Assembly: GCA_013365365.1 (NCBI GenBank)
Contig: JABVXU010001001.1
Coordinates: forward strand, 1-12,515
Direction of reading: 5' to 3'
DNA length: 12,515 nt
Source: Cruorifilaria tuberocauda
Lineage: Eukaryota; Nematoda; Chromadorea; Rhabditida; Onchocercidae
In this document: positions 1 to 7,348 of the stretch, in pieces
How positions within the stretch are numbered: the stretch's first letter is position 1
Layout of the letters: every line of letters begins with the position of its first letter
The notes under the pieces: model-generated
What the model saw: the letters and a program-made list of their open reading frames with translations, nothing else
Told to the model about the DNA's origin: nothing
Databases searched by the model: none
Position numbers and translations under genes: made by a program

Positions 1-402
1 ATTAATGATCAAGTTTGATTAAATAATTAATTGAATAAGTAATAATTTTTATTCTCTTCAATTGAGTATTATATTTCTTGTTCACTAATTAAATACTTAA
101 AAACGAATAATTCTTTGTTTCTGCGTGTCAATTAGTAACTGACAGGTTCCGATTATTAGATAGCATTTCAATTTCCGATTTCAATTTCACCATTTAATAT
201 TATACATTTTACCAATTCATGCACTATTTTATGAGATAAATTTTGGATCAGGAATGAATTTTAGTATTTACAACGGTGAATAAAAATAAAAAGTAAATTA
301 TTTTGTAATCAATAACTTGAGTTCACGAAAAGATTTTTCAAAATTCTCATTCCTTTTTTCCAATAAAAATATTTTTCCTCTAAAATCTAAAAGTTGAAAG
401 TT

Positions 403-492
403 TTAAAAGCTAAAAAGGTCATACTTCATATAGAGTACATGAAGCTCATGAATAGCATCGTCCACTTTTCGTCTTGCTTTCTTTTCCGACAT
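403..492 (-). CDS. Possible first exon of an unrecognised gene leaving the left edge
   Basis: On the minus strand an ATG at 492-490 opens a frame reading MSEKKARRKVDDAIHELH and then VLYMKYDLFSF before a stop at 405-403. The first 25 or so residues look coding: mixed charged residues, a likely helix, and more G+C than the surrounding DNA. The last few codons (LFSF) are probably intron. A usable donor (GTATGA) at 424-423 would end the exon at 425 in phase 2. The ATG directly follows TTTATTAAG, so this AG could be a cis or trans-splice acceptor. No continuing exon could be supported in 1-400, so the gene probably continues outside the window. The family is not recognised. A chance ORF cannot be excluded because the piece is short. 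Confidence 0.45.
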   Translation of the reverse strand: MSEKKARRKVDDAIHELHVLYMKYDLFSF

Positions 493-579
493 CTTAATAA
501 ATACCTATCCCAATTAATTAATTTAAATTCATTAATTTCACTAATTAACATTTAAAATTTGTTAAGCTAAAATCATTAA

Positions 580-960
580 TTATGCTGGAAATAATGATTT
601 AGGAAATTTTATTCTGCCAGATTCATTCGGGAAATTAGTCAAATCGATTTTTGAACTGAAACTAAAAATGTAACCTTATAAGAAGCAGCCAATAATTTAA
701 CCTATCATATATTATCATGTAATCGTACAATCATATCATCACAAATAATTAAACATTACCAGGTAAAGTTAAACAACAGGAAAAATTACACTCTAAGAAA
801 GATATATAAATCGATGATATGTAATCAAATTAAAAAATGACCGGGAAATATCGGGAAAAGATTAACTGATGCAAAAGATTCCTTAGTTTCATATTTTTGC
901 ACCACATTTTGGCGCCAGTACTTTTTCCGCGATTTCTACTTTTAATTATAGATTGTGGCG
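580..960 (-). CDS. Candidate two-exon 3' end of an unrecognised basic protein
   Basis: Two minus-strand pieces join in phase. Exon 960-867 follows the acceptor GAATTATTAG and reads PQSIIKSRNRGKSTGAK, then MWCKNMKLRNLLH. It is open in only one frame and is richer in G+C than its surroundings. A weak donor (GTTAAT, 866-861) leaves phase 2. The acceptor TTTTAGTTTCAG ending at 656 begins exon 655-580, whose single open frame supplies the missing base, reads HSKIDLTNFPNESGRIK and then FPKSLFPA, and stops with TAA at 582-580. The intron would be 211 bp. If the 866 donor is not used, the first piece runs on to a stop at 832-830. The N-terminal half is strongly basic. Upstream exons were not found, and an internal start at the first Met (about 907) is possible. 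No family is recognised. Confidence 0.4.
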
Positions 961-1166
961 CTAATAATTCGGAATTAAATTAACATTTAAGACTTAAGAA
1001 CTTGAAATAGGTAATTGAAATGGATAAATTATCATTTGAACATTAGGTTTTTTAGATTGTATTCTTTTCTCTGATAAGTGGTAAATTTTTTCTGATAAAT
1101 GACAATGGTTAATGTAAATCATATTAATAAATAGCTTAGAGTAAAGCTTAGAGTTGAAATTATAAC

Positions 1167-1257
1167 ATAATTAAAATCATTTTATCGATTGGTTTTTCTG
1201 ATAAGTAAGATTACTTTTATCATATCACTGTGATATAAATAAAATGATTTTAATTAT
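1167..1257. repeat. Inverted repeat with perfect 18-bp arms
   Basis: ATAATTAAAATCATTTTA at 1167-1184 is the exact reverse complement of TAAAATGATTTTAATTAT at 1240-1257. The 55-base loop contains a smaller palindrome, ATATCAC-T-GTGATAT. The right arm recurs in diverged form near 1411-1428, within a block that partly duplicates 1241-1301. It could be a small non-autonomous element or a simple stem-loop. No target-site duplication was recognised. Confidence 0.6.
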
Positions 1258-1600
1258 ATTATAAATTTAGCGCAGTATGATTTACGTCTATTTGAAATTA
1301 TCATGATTTACTTACTGAAATTACTTTGATTTTTCATGATCAGATAATCAATGATAGTCCCCGGAAGTTTTTCTCATTTCATTTCTGAAATCAATTTGAA
1401 ATCAACTGATAAAATGATTTTAGTTGTATTATTAATTTAGCGTATGTATGATTTACATTTGTTCGAAATCAGTATGATTTGCTACTTACTTATATTTGTT
1501 TGAAATCAGGATGATTTACTACTTAGTTATATTTGTTTGAGTATAACTTATCTACATTTGTCTGAGATTAGTATGATTTACTTACTTATATTTTATTTGA
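1240..1600. repeat. Degenerate direct repeats built on ATGATTTAC / TTTGAAATCAG
   Basis: A block beginning AAAATGATTTTAATTAT at 1241 recurs, diverged, near 1412 (offset about 171 bp), including the shared AATTTAGCG and ATGATTTAC words. From 1466 a shorter period of about 36-40 bp follows, each unit holding GAAATCAG, ATGATTTNCTACTTA and TATATTTGTTT. Divergence suggests an old, decaying array. No coding potential was seen. Confidence 0.5.
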
Positions 1601-1875
1601 AACAAATTGATGAGCATAGATAATTTATAGGATCAAAATTTGAATAACTGAATAATATTATTTTTAATATATAAATTTGATAAATGATAAATATTCGAAA
1701 TTTCATCAAAATGAAATTTTTTTTTATCACAAAAATTCCATTTCGGTTTTTCAAAATTATAAAATTCATGCAAATTTTACATTTAATTCATTGTAAGTTG
1801 TATGATGAAATTAAATGGTCATATTATTCCGATTATATTAATTCTAACAATTTGCTACGCAAAACAATGTATAAG

Positions 1876-1879
<4 letters not shown>

Positions 1880-1913
<34 letters not shown>

Positions 1914-1915
1914 TC
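1880..1915. repeat. CT dinucleotide microsatellite
   Basis: An almost pure run of about 15 CT units, followed by a short imperfect C/T-rich tail (CCCTCTCCTTCTTTC). It lies upstream of the plus-strand membrane-protein gene. It keeps one frame open and creates a spurious 95-codon ORF (1684-1971) whose product would contain an Leu-Ser repeat. Confidence 0.9.
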
Positions 1916-2275
1916 CTTCTTTCGTTTTCTCTCAATATGAATTTTTCCGCATGATTTTAAAACTTGTTTAATTATTAGTATTTTCTTTTAACCAACTTCG
2001 TTTTCTTTTTCTTCTCTTTCATAGTTTCTTTGTTTTTTATCATGATTTTTTAAATCATGATTTTAATACAAATTTATACAAATTAAAGATTTTCAGTTTT
2101 TTAATGTTATTACAAAGTAAAAATAAAAATCATGATTTAAACGTAAGAAAAAATCACGTAAAAATTTTCTTCACGTAAAAAATTACGCTTTATTCTGTGA
2201 TAAAAGTAATAATGTAATTATGGTAATTGATATAATGATAACGGTTAAATAACGATTGTAGCGACAGTACCGGCG

Positions 2276-2408
2276 ATGACAAAAGTTGCGACGAAGAGGG
2301 CAAAAGCGATTACGATAGCTGCGACGAATGAGTCAACGAAGTCGAAAATGATAAATTCGTTCACTGATAATATGCCAATGCATAACACAACACGGATAAT
2401 TTCATTCG
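2276..2408 (+). CDS. Exon 1 (provisional): Ser/Thr/Lys-rich segment before the membrane helix
   Basis: The frame MTKVATKRAKAITIAATNES continues through TKSKMINSFTDNMPMHNTTR to IISF, then leaves one base before the donor GTAATTTG at 2409, matching the phase of exon 2. It lies in an island of clearly higher G+C (about 2255-2400). The start is uncertain: the frame is open back to a TAA at 2246-2248, and AGs at 2260-2261 and 2266-2267 could be acceptors, each giving phase 1. Other readings of the same island exist, including one on the opposite strand, so this is the weakest exon of the gene. Confidence 0.45.
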
Positions 2409-5400
2409 GTAATTTGAAATACTTAACTTATTTCATTAGGTAATTTGAAGTACTTAACTTATTTCATTAGGTAATTTGAAGTACTTAACTTAATTCATTA
2501 GGTAATTAAAGTAATTAACTTATTTCATTTCAGCGATGTTATCTAAATTAGAATAACTAGTATATAGTATTTTAGGATATTTGAAATTGTTTGAAATATG
2601 AATACTTTTTAGTTAAACAGTTAAAATCACACTGGTTAATTAACAGACTGATAAAATTGTAAAGTAAAGCTAAAAACAAAAATTTAATTTAAATTACAAT
2701 TAATTGATTTTGCAATAACTGAAATTATAGGAAAAGGAAGTAAGAAGATATCGAATTCTGCACGTACCCACTACGGTTGGTTTAAATTTCTTTGCAAATT
2801 ATTTTATAAGGTATTAACTTATCTCGAAATCTCTTTTACTTTTATTGTATCGCACACTTCTTTAGTATCATATTCAAATACCTTATTACTTTTTAACTTA
2901 CTTTAGCTAACAACTTTCCTTCTTGACAAATTATTGCTTATTATTTTCAATGAATTTTCTATTGGAACCTATCACTAATCCAACCTGTTACTCTTAATCT
3001 ATCTAATCTTAAACTAATTTAGAACTAGTGACAGTAATCCATTCTCATAACTCTTAGATTACTGTCTTGCGAACGATTACTGTCATGCAAATACCTCATA
3101 TATTACCCTCATAAAGATAATGAAATCAATTATGTATACCTTCGAAAGTTTCTAGAAGTTAAATTTCTAATGTTGAATTATACAGAACGTATACTGTAAT
3201 CTATTTTGTTCGCTACCTCCTGTATCATATATCAGCCTTCTGAAAGTAATCATTTGCATAACCGTAACCTGAAAGTATTAGGACAAACAAAAAGTGAATA
3301 ACTTTGATTATTCTGATTTTGATTAATTTTCATTCTATCATTTTCTATTTTTATTTCAGGACAAGAAAAGGCAACGATTTTGATCATTTTAGCAATTATT
3401 GGTGCAATAATTTGTTTTATCATTTTCTCGCTTACATTTTTTTCTTCCAATGCACCGTAAGAGATCAATTTTGTTTATCTGATTGTATAAAATGATTAAT
3501 ACAGTACCAACTAATAATACAGTAGCTTCAATCTCGCGGATTCTGTATCGTTGATACAATTCATTTCAAAATATCGTATTATCGTGCTATTACTTCATAT
3601 GAAGAAAATTTTGCTGGAAGAATAAACATTTAGAATAATTGAAATATTGATTTTGATAACAAAAAGAAAAAGAAAAAATCAAAAAGCAAAGCTGAAAGGT
3701 AAAAACAGTAAGGATAGATAAAAGGTACTAAGTTAACTCCATTCATACCATCTGTAAACGTCACGTATTATTGTATTACAGTAGCTGGATTTTTCAAACC
3801 ATCTGTAAACGTCATGTATTACTGTATTACAGTAGCTGGATTTTTCTGAAACTGTTTAGAACTTAAAATAATTCTTAAATAGAACAGTAACAATCTTTCA
3901 TGGATTATTACTAGAAAATATTTAACAGATATTTATGAAATTTACCTTTTGCAATCATATATGGAATACTTGAGTAAACTGAGGAGGAATGACTGAGGAA
4001 TACTGAATATACTGAGGAATACTCGAATAATTTATTACTAGTAAAGAGGAACTTTTCATCAGTACCCCTTAATTGTAATTTAAATATTTTACTAATACAG
4101 TTTTCTGAATTTCTTCATTGCTTGACCAGATCTGATCATACGCAAGGACGTATGATACGCATGACGTATCACACGTATGAAATATTTAAGTAAACGAATA
4201 ATCCATTACTTTGCTTCTCGTTTCAATCCCAATATCTCCGTTAGATTAGTGAGATATACCAATTGAATATTTCCAATATTTACTTCATAATTTCAATTCT
4301 ACCTGAAATTATCTCAACTGATAACTTTTATTTCGCTTGTTATCACTCATTCATTGTAAATACTCATTGATTGGAGTATTTATCGAGAAGCATCAGGTGA
4401 TTTGAGATTTTTTATCAGTAGCGATTAGCTTCTGAGAGAATTCGCAATTCCCACAGTGAACGACGGTTTGTTCGCATCATTTCGCATCATTTATCGGATC
4501 GGATCATCAAAATGATTCATTGAAGTTTTTTTCATCAAAAAATTTCTTTATTTCCCCTGGAAAATAGGTAAATATGCAAATGACAATCCATCATCCCTCA
4601 TTCAATCATTTTTTTTTCCGAAATCAAAATTTGAAATTTTTCAATTTAAATTTTGAAAAACTTTCAATTCTAAAATTTCTAAAATAAATAATTTTTCCAA
4701 CGCAGATACATTCATTATTTCATTCATTGTTTGTTTATCGATGCAAAGATGAACTTTAAACTTTTCTCAAAATCATATGGAAGTTGATAAACTTTTAAAG
4801 CTTATCAATTTTTCTTAAAATTATACGAAATTGATAGCTTCAAAGTTTTCCCGAAATTATATGGAAATTGATAAAATTCAAACTTTTCATGAAAATTGGT
4901 AAATTTCATACTTTTCCGCAAAATTATATCGAAATTTAAATTTCATGACTCATCAAATTTCACTTTTCGGAATTGAAGATATTTCTCGTTGGATGATCCA
5001 TGGCAACCGATACCGAATCGTACGTCTGAACGAGTTCACTTACTTCAACATATGGCAGCGGCGGTTGATGAAATTTTGAATGCTGAGGAGAGGCCAAGTT
5101 GGCTTCATCCAGCGATGTTTCATGGACCATTAACATCGGCTATTTGCTCTGTTAGCTAATTGAAAACTTTTGAAATAAATTTAAATTGAAATTTCTATTC
5201 TCTTTGATAATTTCTCTGATTTAAAGTTCAAATATTTCAGAAAACCAAAAAAAAATAATTCCAAGTTTTGATATGATAAGGAAAGATATATGAAATTTAA
5301 AAAACAAAAGATCGGTTGAAACTTTTTTCTAATCTTTATAAAGTAATTTGAGTTAATCAACCATGAAGCTATTTTAGCTTATCACTATTTTGTTGCTAAT

Positions 5401-6937
5401 ATTTTAATTTGCTACTTAAATAAGATCTGAAACAATTAAACATTAAGCAATATTAGCTTATCATTATTTTACTGTTGTTATTTGCTAATTTTTTTTATTT
5501 ACGGCTTAAATGATATTCGAAATAATTAGTCATTAAGTAATAATCAGCTTATCATTATTGCTATTACTTTAATTTACTGCTTAAATGATATTTGAAATAG
5601 TTAATTAGCAATGAATTCCCGGTAGAATTAATTAATTTTTGTTTATCATAAATGAATTTTACTTTACTCTATTAACACCTGCTTGTATTTACATTATTAC
5701 TAGCTAATCAGAGTTTTCATTTCAAATTGTAATTTAAATTAATTTTAGTATAATTTAAATTTAGAATTTACCTTAATCAGTTTAACCTTTATGCATTTTT
5801 ATATCTAATTTAATTTCAAATCAAATTCATGCATTAAAGAGGTAAAAGTTCATCACAATTCAATAAATCATTTTTTTTTACTTTTCCCTCTTTTTTAATT
5901 AATTAATTAAATAATTAATTTTTTCTTTAGTTACCTCCAATTTCTGACAATAATGCAATATTAATGCCACCGACGACTGATCCACGTGAAATATACTGGT
6001 CGAAATTTAGCATTTGTAATCATTCACGACCATTAGAAGAAAAACCACTTACCTTATCACTACAGTATCATTCACCGTATCCGTTAAATGAATCAGAAAA
6101 TGATCATAACTTATCATCAGTCACATCCGGAATTGCTTCTAAATTTCCCACTACCGCTCCGGTTAATAACGAACTAACAGCGACTTCTGATAAAAAATAC
6201 ACGTTACCACGTGTTGGCGCTTTACCTAACAATAAATTCCGTAATGTGTAAGTATTCATTTAATTTCCGGAAATTTCATTTTTTTAATTTTTAATAGTTT
6301 TTATCTAATGGATAAAAGATTTATTGTTAGTTTCATTTGTTGAGATTTTTTGAAATTATACTTATCGATAAACTTTGATTAACTTATCGTACGTTTTTCA
6401 CGTTGAAAAAACTTGTTGAAAATACGGCGAAAATTTAGATATAATATATTTTCCGGAAATTTTATTCCTTACTTTTAATTACAAAAATTCCGGAAATTTT
6501 ATTTCTTTATTTTCAATTGTTTTTACCAAATAGAAAAAACTATCATTTACATTCCTTGCTGAAAATTTTTGAAATTACAAGCTAAACTTTGATTAGAGTA
6601 TCGTACAATTTTCACGCTAAAAAACAAACTTATCGAAAGTACGAAAATTTAAATATAACGTTTTTTATAAATATAAATCACGTATTAGTATTACTTTTAG
6701 CGAAAAATGGAAGTTTAGGTATACGGTATTTTTTACGTATATTAGATATACGTATTATTGTTTACTTATAGCTCTTAAATTAAATACTTTTATTTCAGGC
6801 AACAAATTAAAATTGAACATTTTGTGGGAGAAATTTTACGTGCACGTGGCTTACAATTTAACCGTACCAATGATGAAAGTAAACCAAAACAATACCTTTA
6901 TCAGTTACCTTCAAATTCCTCATCAAATCCATTATAG
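2276..6937 (+). CDS. Five-exon gene for a novel single-pass membrane protein
   Basis: Joining 2276-2408, 3360-3456, 4979-5150, 5931-6247 and 6799-6937 gives a continuous frame of about 285 residues ending in TAG at 6935-6937; the four junctions are in phase 1, 2, 0 and 1. Residues 1-48 are rich in Ser, Thr and Lys. Residues about 49-71 form a strongly hydrophobic helix (TILIILAIIGAIICFIIF). Residues 77-285 are hydrophilic and rich in Pro, Ser and Asn, with two Cys and six N-X-S/T sequons, and end in a likely amphipathic helix (IKIEHFVGEILRARG) and a Ser/Asn tail. No signal peptide is visible at the chosen start; an upstream exon may exist. No enzyme or receptor motif was recognised, so no function is proposed. 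It could be nematode-specific. It converges on the neuropeptide gene to its right. No clear polyadenylation signal was seen close to the stop; AATATA overlaps 6938-6943 and AATAAA first appears near 7684. Confidence 0.7.
2400..2530 (+). repeat. 31-bp tandem repeat, about 4.3 copies, across an exon-intron boundary
   Basis: Units start at 2400, 2431, 2462 and 2493 (31, 31, 31 and 30 bp), with a truncated fifth at 2523. The consensus begins TTTCATTAGGTAATTTGAAG and ends TACTTAACTTA. Copies two and three are identical. Every full unit contains a GGTAATT word resembling a 5' splice donor. The first unit overlaps the end of provisional exon 1. Confidence 0.95.
2531..3359 (+). other. Rest of intron 1
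   Basis: A+T-rich intron sequence. The only notable element is a trio of a 10-11-base word, TGACAGTAATC at 3029-3039 and its reverse complement at 3057-3066 and 3075-3085. A stretch from 2731 (after ATTATAG) to about 2915 is open in one frame and slightly G+C-richer near 2750-2785 (NSARTHYGWFKFLCK). Its exit phase does not fit exon 2, so it is not called an exon. Confidence 0.5.
3360..3456 (+). CDS. Exon 2: transmembrane helix
   Basis: The acceptor TTTTTATTTCAG (ending 3359) and donor GTAAGAG (from 3457) bracket 97 bases. In the frame set by the neighbouring exons they read G-QEKATILIILAIIGAIICF, then IIFSLTFFSSNA-P. This is a textbook membrane-spanning segment of about 22 residues. Entry phase 1 matches the donor at 2408 and exit phase 2 matches the exon starting at 4979. 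The other plus-strand frame and the antisense ORF here read as poorer proteins. Confidence 0.75.
3747..3846. repeat. 51-bp direct tandem duplication
   Basis: Copies begin ACCATCTGTAAACGTCA at 3747 and at 3798 and run to TAGCTGGATTTTTC. They differ at only two positions (CACGTATTATT versus CATGTATTACT), so the duplication is recent. Each contains the near-palindrome TACTGTATTACAGTA or its slightly altered form. It lies in intron 2 of the membrane-protein gene. Confidence 0.95.
4136..4180. repeat. Nested inverted repeats of the word CGTATGA
   Basis: TCATACG (4136-4142) and CGTATGA (4149-4155) are perfect inverted repeats with a 6-base spacer. TGATACG (4153-4159) and CGTATCA (4165-4171) form a second, overlapping pair with a 5-base spacer. 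A further CGTATGA follows at 4174-4180. Five related half-sites in 45 bp of otherwise A+T-rich intron could be a cluster of protein-binding sites. Confidence 0.75.
4457..4523 (+). CDS. Weak candidate alternative last exon
   Basis: After the acceptor-like CAATTCCCACAG (ending 4456) one base would complete the Pro codon left by exon 2. The frame then reads ERRFVRIISHHLSDRIIKMI-H before TGA at 4521-4523. The stretch is G+C-richer than the rest of the intron. Used in place of exon 3, it would give a short form with a basic tail right after the membrane helix. Phase agreement by chance is one in three and the piece is short, so this is only a candidate. Confidence 0.2.
4735..4970. repeat. Degenerate repeats just upstream of exon 3
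   Basis: Variants of AAAATTATATGGAAATTGATAA recur near 4768, 4817, 4853 and 4920, linked by AACTTTTC words. Spacing is irregular (about 36-67 bp), so this is an old or shuffled array in the last part of intron 2. Confidence 0.5.
4979..5150 (+). CDS. Exon 3: first part of the C-terminal domain
   Basis: After one base completing the previous codon, the frame reads YFSLDDPWQPIPNRTSERVH, then LLQHMAAAVDEILNAEERPS, then WLHPAMFHGPLTSAICS. Base composition jumps to near 47% G+C exactly at about 4985 and falls again at 5150. This is the clearest coding signature in the window. The acceptor (GGAATTGAAG) is atypical. The donor GTTAGC at 5151 is less usual, but its phase 0 matches exon 4. Without that splice the frame stops four codons later (TAA near 5157). 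A transcript starting at the internal ATG at 5052 is an alternative. Confidence 0.75.
5151..5930 (+). other. Intron 3 with three diverged tandem units
   Basis: A+T-rich intron. Between about 5370 and 5625 it holds three diverged units of roughly 80-90 bp. Each has TTAGCTTATCA or CAGCTTATCA (near 5376, 5455 and 5546), a TTGCTAAT or ATTTGCT word, a GCTTAAAT or ACTTAAAT word, and GAAANAATTA. An (AATT)n run at 5897-5920 precedes the acceptor TTTTCTTTAG. Confidence 0.6.
5931..6247 (+). CDS. Exon 4: Pro/Ser/Asn-rich region
   Basis: The acceptor TTTTCTTTAG ends at 5930 and the donor GTAAGT begins at 6248. The frame is open from the first base (LPPISDNNAIL, then MPPTTDPREIYWSKFSICNH and onward to NNKFRNV), so the ATG at 5964 need not be the start. 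Codon use and composition are clearly unlike the flanking introns. Visible features are N-X-S/T sites (NHS, NES, NLS) and a Thr/Pro/Asn-rich low-complexity middle. The exon leaves two bases of a codon (GT) that exon 5 completes. Confidence 0.85.
6266..6660 (+). repeat. Diverged tandem duplication of about 215 bp filling intron 4
   Basis: TTCCGGAAATTTCATT at about 6265 and TTCCGGAAATTTTATT at about 6488 start two related blocks. Both continue through an AACTTTGATTA word, a TATCGTAC word, TTTTCACG and GAAAATTTA(G/A)ATATAA in the same order. The offset is about 214-223 bp, with many substitutions. The 60-codon ORF at 6589-6771 is part of this intron and not a gene. Confidence 0.7.
6799..6937 (+). 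CDS. Exon 5: terminal exon with amphipathic helix
   Basis: The acceptor TTTTATTTCAG ends at 6798. The first base completes Val, then the frame reads QQIKIEHFVGEILRARGLQF, NRTNDESKPKQYLYQLPSNS and SSNPL, ending in TAG. The stretch IKIEHFVGEILRARG alternates hydrophobic and charged positions as in an amphipathic helix. The sequence after the stop returns at once to A+T-rich repeats. Confidence 0.85.
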
Positions 6938-7030
6938 AATATAACAAATATACTAAAAATTCTTCCAACTTTTCCATCTTTCGATTTTCATTTAGGTTAT
7001 TTTATATATCCATTTATCACTATCATATAC

Positions 7031-7348
7031 TTATCAGTTAGGATAAGTATAACAGACAATTGGAATTGCTAAGAAGTTTTATGGAATTGATAAGAATGCT
7101 TTTATCGATTGTTATCAGTTAGGATAAGTATGACAGATTTTTGCAATTATTCAGTTTCATGAAATTGATAAGGATGCTCTTATCAATTATTATCAGTTAG
7201 GATAAGTATAACAGACAATTGGAATTGCTAAGAAGTTTTATGGAATTGATAAGAATGCTTTTATCGATTACTATCAGTTGGGATAAGTATGATAGACTTT
7301 TGCAATTGTTAAGTTTCATGAAATTGATAAGAATGCTCTTATCAATTA
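7031..7348. repeat. Two-level tandem array (about 80 bp units in ABAB order) dense in GATAAG
   Basis: Units start with TTATCAGTTAGGATAAGTAT near 7031, 7112, 7190 and 7271 (steps of 81, 78 and 81). Units 1 and 3 are nearly identical, as are 2 and 4, so the array is a 159-bp dimer repeated twice. Units 2 and 4 contain perfect or near-perfect hairpins: AATTGATAAG-AATGCT-CTTATCAATT in unit 4. Eight GATAAG and three CTTATC words fall within about 310 bp, which matches the core recognised by GATA-type zinc-finger factors. Confidence 0.9.

Larger units (their letters stand above)
961..2261. other. A+T-rich stretch without a supported gene
   Basis: This 1.3-kb stretch separates the minus-strand left-edge genes from the plus-strand membrane-protein gene, so it probably contains divergent promoters, though none can be pinpointed. 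It holds a long inverted repeat (1167-1257), degenerate direct repeats built on ATGATTTAC and TTTGAAATCAG (about 1240-1600), a CT microsatellite near 1880-1910, and copies of AAATCATGATTT near 2040-2140. A short open stretch at 1768-1792 ending in GTAAGTTG is a weak candidate upstream exon for the gene that follows. Confidence 0.5.

Noticed and set aside
906..918. E2F-like motif TTTTGGCGCCA
   Set aside because: It coincides with the candidate minus-strand exon (codons for Thr-Gly-Ala-Lys), so coding explains the G+C-rich word. A single motif match is not enough.
1371..1390. Possible small minus-strand exon after GATTTCAG near 1390
   Set aside because: All frames close within about a dozen codons, and no donor occurs before the stops.
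1684..1971. Plus-strand ORF of 95 codons
   Set aside because: It is A+T-driven (Phe, Ile, Lys, Asn) and kept open at its end by the CT microsatellite. Only 1768-1792 is retained, as a weak exon candidate.
2731..2917. Open stretch of about 60 codons in intron 1 after ATTATAG
   Set aside because: It lacks a start, has an exit phase that does not fit exon 2, and ORFs of this length are expected by chance in DNA of this composition.
3250..3468. Minus-strand ORF of 72 codons
   Set aside because: It is the antisense shadow of the transmembrane exon, which has good splice sites and matching phases on the plus strand.
3304..3495. Plus-strand ORF of 63 codons in another frame over the transmembrane exon
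   Set aside because: It starts in the intron, crosses both the acceptor and the donor, and does not join in frame to the neighbouring exons.
4994..5080. Overlapping frame from ATG 4994 (MIHGNRYRIVRLNEF...)
   Set aside because: It stops after 28 codons inside exon 3, while the chosen frame is open across the whole G+C island and fits both flanking phases.
6589..6771. Plus-strand ORF of 60 codons
   Set aside because: It lies wholly in intron 4, within a non-coding tandem duplication, and has intron-like composition.
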